Below are positions 7,477 to 12,316 of a stretch of 15,000 nt of DNA, piece after piece. The stretch comes from Bacteroidia bacterium (lineage in GTDB: Bacteria > Bacteroidota > Bacteroidia > Bacteroidales > Dysgonomonadaceae): contig BNXH01000031.1 in the NCBI GenBank assembly GCA_025999435.1, forward strand, positions 1-15,000. Reading direction: 5' to 3'. The notes under the pieces are model-generated. The model saw nothing but the letters and a program-made list of their open reading frames with translations, did not search any database and had not been told where the DNA came from. The position numbers and the translations under genes were made by a program. The first letter of the stretch is position 1, and each line of letters begins with the position of its first letter.

Positions 7477-8088
7477 ATGCTAATAGAACGACCCCCTAAA
7501 CTATACCGCTGGCTCTTTCCCGGAGCCCTTTGGCGGAAACCTGTTAAAGGCAAGAAAACAATCTATCTGACATTTGATGATGGCCCTATCCCCGAGATAA
7601 CCCCTTGGGTGTTAGATTTATTGGATAAATATGACATTAAGGCTACTTTCTTTTGCGTAGGCGATAATGTACGCAAGCATCCCGATATATACCAAATGCT
7701 ACTCGACAGAGGGCATCGTGTAGGTAATCATACTTTCAACCATATACAAGGAATACGAACTTTTTCGAAAAGATATTTGGCAAACACCAAACTTGCTTCG
7801 GAATATATCGATTCAGACCTGTTTCGTCCGCCTCACGGACATATGCGCGTTTCTCAGTTTTGGGTGCTGAGCCGTTATTATAAAATAGTTATGTGGGATG
7901 TCGTGACCCGTGACTATAGTAAGTTGATGAATCCGGATGAAGTATTCAACAACGTGAATAAATATGCACGAGATGGCTCGGTTATAGTCTTTCACGACTC
8001 GTTGAAGGCCGAAACAAATATGAAAGAAGCTTTACCCCGTAGTATCGATTGGCTTTTGGGACAGGGTTATACTTTCAGTCTGCTGTAA
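7477..8088 (+). CDS. Polysaccharide deacetylase, NodB-homology (CE4) family
   Basis: The 203-aa protein is essentially one NodB domain, a metal-dependent amidase that removes acetyl groups from N-acetylated sugars such as peptidoglycan or other glycans. All five motifs are visible: TFDDGP (32-37, D34 and D35); HTFNH (85-89, metal ligands H85 and H89); RPPHG (117-121, with H where most members have Y); WDVVTRD (140-146); and VIVFHDS with H173. There is no evident signal peptide or membrane anchor, so it may be cytoplasmic, or it may be exported by another route. It lies 51 bp downstream of the DUF2723 gene on the same strand. The residue change in motif 3 occurs in some relatives and need not abolish activity. 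The substrate is unknown. Confidence 0.92.
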   Translation: MLIERPPKLYRWLFPGALWRKPVKGKKTIYLTFDDGPIPEITPWVLDLLDKYDIKATFFCVGDNVRKHPDIYQMLLDRGHRVGNHTFNHIQGIRTFSKRYLANTKLASEYIDSDLFRPPHGHMRVSQFWVLSRYYKIVMWDVVTRDYSKLMNPDEVFNNVNKYARDGSVIVFHDSLKAETNMKEALPRSIDWLLGQGYTFSLL

Positions 8089-8128
8089 AGACATTCTTAT
8101 TCTCTACCTTATTTCTTCAAAATTTCCA

Positions 8129-8136
8129 TATCTTTA
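8129..8136 (+). promoter_or_regulatory. Possible -7 box before the small hypothetical gene
   Basis: TATCTTTA is one base from TAnnTTTG and lies 19 bp before the ATG at 8156. It is weak evidence. The small gene could instead be read through from the deacetylase, which ends 67 bp upstream of it. Confidence 0.3.
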
Positions 8137-8155
8137 GCATATTAAAACTAAAGCT

Positions 8156-8407
8156 ATGGGGCAAAACTATTCGAATATCTCGTATAAGAAAACATATACC
8201 GGTGATTATATAAAATCCTATAAAAGCGGGCACGTATACATATACGAGCCTCCAACGCAGGAGAAGAAGCAGTCGAAAGATCCGGTTTTGGCAGAAGGCC
8301 GCCGGAGAACACCTCGTCCGGAGGCACAAAAAGAAGAACTCCCCCCTTATTCGATCTTGAAATATAATTTATGCCAATCAGTAGTTAATGCTATTCCTGT
8401 TGGATGA
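8156..8407 (+). CDS. Small hypothetical protein, Tyr/Lys-rich N-terminus
   Basis: This 83-residue frame begins MGQNYSNISYKKTYTGDYIK. It has a Tyr-rich first third, a charged Pro/Glu/Arg-rich middle (EGRRRTPRPEAQKEELPP) and a short hydrophobic end. There is no signal peptide or membrane helix. I recognise no family. In favour of a real gene: it is in the same direction as its neighbours, has a plausible -7 box, and its codon use in the first 60 codons resembles them. Against: it is short and has low-complexity composition. The TGA is at 8405-8407, only four bases before the inverted repeat of the 8412-8948 element. The frame is therefore closed before the element and was not cut by it, unless the insertion also altered the flank. 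Confidence 0.45.
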   Translation: MGQNYSNISYKKTYTGDYIKSYKSGHVYIYEPPTQEKKQSKDPVLAEGRRRTPRPEAQKEELPPYSILKYNLCQSVVNAIPVG

Positions 8408-8411
8408 AAAC

Positions 8412-8449
8412 GTTCGGTTATTTTCTTCTGCGCGCAATCAAAGATTGCT
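8412..8449 (+). repeat. Left terminal inverted repeat (38 bp)
   Basis: This begins GTTCGGTTATTTTCTTCTGC and is the inverse of 8911-8948 with 36 of 38 positions identical. Its inner part is a small palindrome, GCAATC-AAA-GATTGC. Confidence 0.85.
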
Positions 8450-8658
8450 AGCGTCCCTTTTGCCCAAAGCCGCAAAAGGAACCAAAAAGGCTTTTGCGCC
8501 CCCGCTTCAACGTCCGACCCATAACGGACTTAAAGGCTAAACAAAAAAACTCGCTCCGGGTTTTGTTTAATACGAATCATTTGATAAGCTCAGACACGTT
8601 TTTGTTTTTAACGCCTTTTTCGTCCTATGGGTACCCCGTACTTGAAGCTAACGGCGCA

Positions 8659-8697
8659 GCTGACGCACGACAAGGCAACCGCTTGTCGTGCGTCAGC
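8659..8697. repeat. Perfect 16-bp stem-loop inside the element
   Basis: GCTGACGCACGACAAG at 8659-8674 is exactly inverted at 8682-8697, with a 7-base loop (GCAACCG). It is the strongest of the internal hairpins and is not followed by a T-run, so it is not a standard terminator. Confidence 0.85.
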
Positions 8698-8910
8698 CTC
8701 CCGCGCATTAGTTCCGCAGGCGGGGAACCCACACGGTGCAGGCGGCGTAGAAAGGGACGGGGCGATAGCCCGTTCGTCCCTTTCAGACGGCAAACCGGTT
8801 GTGGGTCGTCGAGGGACGGAGCGCTAGCTTTTTGCTTACTTTTGGGCAATGCCAAAAGTAAGGACAAGCCCGGCAGGGCGCGGCAGTAATGATCATATGT
8901 TGAGAATATA

Positions 8911-8948
8911 AGCAATCTGTGATTGCGCGCAGAAGAAAATAATCGAAC
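8911..8948 (-). repeat. Right terminal inverted repeat (38 bp)
   Basis: Inverted partner of 8412-8449, with two mismatches. It contains the palindrome GCAATC-TGT-GATTGC. The dispersed 23-bp repeat copy B begins four bases beyond its outer edge. Confidence 0.85.
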
Positions 8949-8952
8949 TATT

Positions 8953-8975
8953 AATTACATACACTTCGTTCCTGT
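8953..8975 (+). repeat. Dispersed 23-bp repeat, copy B
   Basis: This matches 880-902 at 20 of 23 positions, in the same orientation. It directly follows the right end of the 8412-8948 element. The surrounding A/T-rich sequence (TATTAATTA..GATTATTAATT) is partly self-complementary. Confidence 0.55.
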
Positions 8976-9020
8976 GATTATTAATTCAACAACTGATTCA
9001 CATAATTTATATAAGAAAGT

Positions 9021-9047
9021 TGTAACAAACATTCAGGCTGTTCCGTC
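9021..9047 (+). promoter_or_regulatory. Candidate ECF-type promoter of the DUF4252-sigma operon
   Basis: TGTAAC (9021-9026), a 17-bp spacer, then CGTC (9044-9047). AAC in the -35 box and CGT in the -10 box with about this spacing are the hallmark of promoters used by many ECF sigma factors. Transcription would start near 9053-9056 and leave a leader of about 65 nt before the first DUF4252 gene. It is the only such pair I noticed in the operon, and it fits autoregulation by the sigma factor encoded four genes in. The assignment is by pattern only. Confidence 0.45.
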
Positions 9048-9120
9048 TTAATAATTGAACGCAAGATGATAGCGCACATCGGACGATTTTAAATTATTAA
9101 TTAAGACAAAAAATACAGCT

Positions 9121-9588
9121 ATGAAAAAATATTTACTTTGCTTAATTTTAGCATTAGCCATCGGGCAAATGAGTTATGCCCAAAGTGTGGAAAGGTTTTT
9201 GAAAAATGTTTCGAATACAGAAAATATCGATAAGGTGAAAATCGGCCGCTTTATGATGAGTCTGGGTAAAATGTTTGGAGGCGTGGGTAATACACCGGTT
9301 GCACGAGGTATTCATTCATTGGAGGTTTATGATCTTTCGGGCTGCGACGCGAGAGTAAAACAGGATTTTTTAAATCAAATAAACAGCCTGAAAGATGGCG
9401 ACGGATACGAAACATTGATCATGGTTAAAGATAAAGGAGACAATGTGCGTATCATGATGAAAAAGAAGAAAGATGTAATCAGCGATTTGGTGATATTATG
9501 TATGGATGATAAAGAGCCTACAATCGTAAAGCTTTCGGGGAAAATAAAAGAGAAAGATGTCTCCGGGCTGGTAGACAAATACAATTAA
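9121..9588 (+). CDS. Secreted DUF4252 protein 1
   Basis: A 155-aa precursor with a classic signal peptide (MKKYLLCLILALAIGQMSYA, cleavage likely before Q21). There is no lipobox Cys at the cleavage site, so it should be a soluble periplasmic or secreted protein. The mature part is helical at first and ends in the block shared with the other three copies: YETL at 96-99, VKDKGDNVRI, a hydrophobic strand, and IVKLSGKI at 135-142, then a short amphipathic helix. This matches DUF4252, a family of unknown function from Bacteroidota. Its N-terminal half resembles copy 4 (11705-12172) more than copies 2 and 3. It is the first gene after the candidate ECF promoter. The stop is 39 bp before the next start. 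Confidence 0.85.
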   Translation: MKKYLLCLILALAIGQMSYAQSVERFLKNVSNTENIDKVKIGRFMMSLGKMFGGVGNTPVARGIHSLEVYDLSGCDARVKQDFLNQINSLKDGDGYETLIMVKDKGDNVRIMMKKKKDVISDLVILCMDDKEPTIVKLSGKIKEKDVSGLVDKYN

Positions 9589-9627
9589 TTAAAATATTAT
9601 AAGTAAACACAATCACAATCAGACATT

Positions 9628-10137
9628 ATGAAAAGAATTATTCTCTCTCTAGTACTAGTATTAGCCTTTGGGCAAGTGGCTATGGCTCAGGATCTGGATA
9701 AATTAATAGCCGAATTGGCTAAGGTAGAAGGAGTAACGCACCAGATAGTAGACCGTTCTACGCTTGATGCTGCAGTGGGAGCCGGAATGCAGGCGGATTC
9801 GACAGGAGCAGCCTCTTCTAAAATACCCGGGTTTATGAAAAAACTCGAACTGATAGAAGTGGTGGCAGCAGAAAACGTGCAGCCGGAACTTAAAAACAGA
9901 TTTCTGGAAGAACTGAACAAATTTGAAGACGGAAGCGGATACGAAACTTTACTGACTGTAAAGGACGGAGAAGATAACGTGCGTATTCTGGCTCAACGCG
10001 AAAACGGGGTGGTTACAGCGGTAATCATATTTGCAATAGATGAAGAAGATGCGGCAATCGTAAAGATGGTTGGGAAATTCGATCAGTCAGACCTGACAGA
10101 TATACTTAACGAACAGGAAAAGAATAAAAACAAATAA
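9628..10137 (+). CDS. Secreted DUF4252 protein 2
   Basis: A 169-aa precursor; the signal peptide ends AMA|QD at 20/21. The mature protein has DLDKLIAELAKVEG near its start, closely matching copy 3 (DLNKLMDNLAKVEG). An Ala/Gly/Ser-rich insert at about 48-65 is absent from the others. The family block is YETL 105-108, VKDGEDNVRI, then IVKMVGKF 144-151. The C-terminus is a charged Lys/Asn tail. It contains no cysteine. It lies between copies 1 and 3 on the same transcript, 13 bp before copy 3. The function is unknown, and a duplicate origin with copy 3 is likely. Confidence 0.85.
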   Translation: MKRIILSLVLVLAFGQVAMAQDLDKLIAELAKVEGVTHQIVDRSTLDAAVGAGMQADSTGAASSKIPGFMKKLELIEVVAAENVQPELKNRFLEELNKFEDGSGYETLLTVKDGEDNVRILAQRENGVVTAVIIFAIDEEDAAIVKMVGKFDQSDLTDILNEQEKNKNK

Positions 10138-10150
10138 AAAGGAAAAAATC

Positions 10151-10633
10151 ATGAAAAAGATATTCTTCAGTTTAGTATTACTTTTCGTCGGACAAGTTAT
10201 TTATGCTCAGGATCTGAACAAGTTGATGGACAACCTGGCCAAAGTAGAAGGTGCACAAAGGCAAGTGATGGATAAGGCTATGTTGAGTCAATCGATACCT
10301 GAATCGCAAAAGGATAAGATGCCTGACTTTATGAGCAAAGCAGACTCTGTGGTAGCCGTTATCGTACAAAATTGCCCTCAAGATGTAAATGACAAAATAC
10401 AGGAAGGGATAACCGGAGCTGAAACGAGCGGTATTTACGAACCGTTGGTAACAGTGAAAAAGGAAAACAACAGGGTTTCCATCTTGTCGGGTAAGGGCGA
10501 AGATGAGAATAAAGATGTTTACATCTGCGTAGCCGGCGGCAATGCTGTGGTTTTTGTGAAGTTGAGCGGCAAATTTACGATAGATGATTTAGCAAATATC
10601 GTTAAGGAGCAGCAAAAAGATAATGATAACTGA
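10151..10633 (+). CDS. Secreted DUF4252 protein 3
   Basis: A 160-aa precursor; the signal peptide ends IYA|QD at 19/20. The start is supported by an AAAGGA Shine-Dalgarno-like run about 8 bases upstream, unusually clear for this window. The family block is YEPL 96-99, a shortened VKKENNRVSIL segment, and FVKLSGKF 135-142. It is the most divergent copy in the middle strand region. The final TGA overlaps the sigma-factor ATG by one base (TGATG), so sigma synthesis is probably coupled to translation of this gene. Two cysteines (in QNCPQ and YICVA) could form a disulfide; this is speculative. Confidence 0.85.
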   Translation: MKKIFFSLVLLFVGQVIYAQDLNKLMDNLAKVEGAQRQVMDKAMLSQSIPESQKDKMPDFMSKADSVVAVIVQNCPQDVNDKIQEGITGAETSGIYEPLVTVKKENNRVSILSGKGEDENKDVYICVAGGNAVVFVKLSGKFTIDDLANIVKEQQKDNDN

Positions 10634-11130
10634 TGGATGCGGAAACTTTTAAAAAAGTATTCATCCCATATCATCAGAAATTATACAGAATTGCTTACCG
10701 GATAGTGCAGGATGCCGCCAATGCCGAAGACATAGTGCAAGATACATTTATTAAACTTTGGAACAAGCGTGACGAGATGGAAAACGTAGATAATACCGAA
10801 GCTTTCGCTATTATCATCTTGCGAAACACGAGCCTCGACCATTTGCGGAAAACAAAGAACGATCGTTATACGGACTATGACACGGATATGCCCGAAACGG
10901 TTTCCTTGTCGAAACAAATAGAACTGCAGGACGAAGCCGAAAAAATAAAGTATCTGATAAACAAATTACCGGATCAGCAACGGCAGGTGATGATGATGAA
11001 ACATTGGGACGATTATTCGGACGAGGAAATCGAACAGGCAACAGGCCTGAGCGCGGGAAACATAAGGGTTATATTATCAAGAGCCCGGAAAACTATTCGG
11101 GAACAATATATTAAAATCGGACAGCGATGA
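10633..11130 (+). CDS. ECF-family RNA polymerase sigma factor
   Basis: A 165-aa sigma-70-family factor with only regions 2 and 4, the ECF layout. Region 2 (about 8-75) contains AEDIVQDTFIKLW (31-43), the core-binding and -10 recognition helix. Region 4 (about 112-157) has LPDQQRQVMMMKHW followed by the helix-turn-helix DEEIEQATGLSAGNIRVIL and SRARKTIRE. It would direct RNA polymerase to a specific promoter set, probably including its own operon (candidate at 9021-9047). It overlaps the preceding DUF4252 gene by 1 base and the next gene by 4 (ATGA), typical of sigma/anti-sigma pairs held at a fixed ratio. No C-terminal extension is present. The regulon is unknown. Confidence 0.93.
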   Translation: MDAETFKKVFIPYHQKLYRIAYRIVQDAANAEDIVQDTFIKLWNKRDEMENVDNTEAFAIIILRNTSLDHLRKTKNDRYTDYDTDMPETVSLSKQIELQDEAEKIKYLINKLPDQQRQVMMMKHWDDYSDEEIEQATGLSAGNIRVILSRARKTIREQYIKIGQR

Positions 11131-11708
11131 AAACAAATGATATAAAAATATTACTCGAAGCCTTCTACAACGGGGAGACCAGTGCCGGTGAAGACCGTAT
11201 TTTGACGGATTACTTCAAAGGAGAAGACGTAGCAGAAGAGCTGAAGGATGAACAAACAATATTTCTGGCCATGTATGAGGCAGAGCCGGTGGATGTGCCT
11301 TTATCTTTGGAATCGGAGCTGAACAACTTGGTAGATGAGCTAGCCGGAGAAGAGAGTAAAGAGGCATCGAAAGTAAAACTGAAACCTCAGGATAATCGCA
11401 GGATAATGTGGACATGGGTCGCCAGTGCTGTAGCGGGTGTGGCCATATTAATATCGGCGGGAATATTTTTCAATAGACCGGCAACAGTAATTCCCGATGA
11501 GCCTGTGGCGGCACGGCAACAACCGGACGAGGCAGAAATGTCGGAAGCAGACAAGCAGGCGGTAAAGGAAGCAGAGGAAGCTCTTATCCTGCTGTCCAGT
11601 AAATTTAACAAGGGAGTGAATCAACTGGCTGTTGTTTCATCCAATATCGAAAAAACTAATGAAATACTAAATAAAGCTTTCAATCGGAAAAAAGATAAAG
11701 AATCATGA
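11127..11708 (+). CDS. Single-pass anti-sigma-like membrane protein
   Basis: A 193-aa protein with an acidic cytoplasmic N-terminus of about 90 residues, one membrane helix (about 94-115, WTWVASAVAGVAILISAGIFF) and a periplasmic tail. In the tail, residues 142-187 look like a long amphipathic helix or coiled coil (KEAEEALILLSSKF). The position right after an ECF sigma gene, with ATGA overlaps at both ends, and the topology argue for an anti-sigma factor that holds the sigma at the inner membrane. It contains no cysteine, so it is not a zinc-binding (ZAS) anti-sigma. I see no FecR or other known sensor domain in the tail. The early motif LLEAFYNGETSAGEDRILTD resembles the N-terminus of many Bacteroidota anti-sigma-like proteins. 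Inhibition of the sigma is inferred, not shown. Confidence 0.75.
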   Translation: MKTNDIKILLEAFYNGETSAGEDRILTDYFKGEDVAEELKDEQTIFLAMYEAEPVDVPLSLESELNNLVDELAGEESKEASKVKLKPQDNRRIMWTWVASAVAGVAILISAGIFFNRPATVIPDEPVAARQQPDEAEMSEADKQAVKEAEEALILLSSKFNKGVNQLAVVSSNIEKTNEILNKAFNRKKDKES

Positions 11709-12172
11709 AAATAAAAGCATTACTAATAGCGATGGCCATTATGATCGGTGCAATCACCGTTCAGGCACAAGATCAGATGTTCGATAAGTTTTCGAAGAAC
11801 AATGATATCTCTACGGTCTTTATTTCTAAGGCACTCCTTTCTATGGCCGGGAATATGAATATGGGCGGAGCCAATATCAAAAGCTTATCTAACAAGCTGG
11901 AAAGAATGGAAATATACTCCAGTGAAAACAAAAATGCAACGGCGCTAATGAAAGCCGAAGCAGGGAAGATTTCAGCAGATAAGTCGTTCGAGGAGCTGAT
12001 GACCGTAAAGGATAAAGACGATCATATCACTTTCTATGCCAAAAGAAACAAAGGAGACAGTTTTAAGGATCTCATAATGGTTATAAACGATCCTAACGAA
12101 TGTACTATAATCCGTATTGTAGGGACGTTCACGATGGAAGATATACAAGGCGTAATGGGCGGCAAAAAATAG
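11705..12172 (+). CDS. Secreted DUF4252 protein 4
   Basis: A 155-aa precursor with signal peptide MKIKALLIAMAIMIGAITVQA, cleavage likely before Q22. The mature region reads FDKFSKNNDISTVFISKALLS, then the family block FEEL 95-98, VKDKDDHITFY and IIRIVGTF 135-142. It is closest to copy 1 in the N-terminal half. The ATG overlaps the anti-sigma-like stop by 4 bases, so this copy is translationally tied to the regulator rather than to the other three. That placement makes it the best candidate for a periplasmic partner of the anti-sigma tail. This is inference. It is the last gene of the operon. Confidence 0.85.
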   Translation: MKIKALLIAMAIMIGAITVQAQDQMFDKFSKNNDISTVFISKALLSMAGNMNMGGANIKSLSNKLERMEIYSSENKNATALMKAEAGKISADKSFEELMTVKDKDDHITFYAKRNKGDSFKDLIMVINDPNECTIIRIVGTFTMEDIQGVMGGKK

Positions 12173-12176
12173 GAAT

Positions 12177-12220
12177 TATATAGTTTCAGATATGGCAAAT
12201 GTCATATCTGAGACTATATA
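12177..12220 (+). terminator. Long A/T-rich hairpin at the operon end
   Basis: An 18-bp stem (12177-12194 with 12203-12220) has one G-T wobble and an 8-base loop (GCAAATGT). It begins 5 bp after the stop of the last DUF4252 gene. No T-run follows, so it may act as a 3'-end stabiliser or as a bidirectional terminator between this operon and the convergent MATE gene. Confidence 0.55.
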
Positions 12221-12285
12221 TCATTACTTGAAAAACAAACTTTATAAGATATGCGAATATATCGATGGGGGCAAACTAATAGCCT

Positions 12286-12311
12286 GCTAACTGTTTACTG
12301 CTAACTGTTTA
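12286..12311. repeat. Period-14 direct repeat GCTAACTGTTTACT
   Basis: GCTAACTGTTTACT (12286-12299) is followed by a near-complete second copy (12300-12311), ending 5 bp from the MATE stop codon. It is similar in wording to the ACTGTTG repeat at 925-943. Confidence 0.7.
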
Positions 12312-12316
12312 TTAAC

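Larger units (their letters stand above)
8412..8948. mobile_element. MITE-like element with 38-bp inverted ends and a train of stem-loops
   Basis: This 537-bp stretch is bounded by 38-bp inverted repeats and is visibly richer in G+C than either flank, most of all at 8640-8880. It carries no transposase or other recognisable protein; the frames inside look accidental. Between the ends are consecutive hairpins: 8456-8479, 8512-8529, 8538-8569, 8659-8697 (16-bp perfect stem), 8711-8728, 8750-8784 (two nested stems), 8835-8862 (11-bp stem) and 8868-8879. Each terminal repeat also contains its own small hairpin. GCTAGCG at 8447-8453 is repeated inverted at 8822-8828. I could not find a convincing target-site duplication. 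A non-autonomous transposable element or large interspersed palindromic repeat is the best reading. A structured RNA is the main alternative. Confidence 0.7.

Noticed and set aside
8494..8889. 131-codon open frame (and shorter ones on both strands) inside the G+C-rich element
   Set aside because: Its composition follows the hairpins rather than codon pattern, several overlapping frames are open at once as expected in G+C-rich sequence, no family resemblance is visible, and it runs across perfect inverted repeats.
8412..8948. Complete insertion sequence or group II intron
   Set aside because: There is no transposase or reverse transcriptase frame, it is too short, and it lacks a recognisable domain V.
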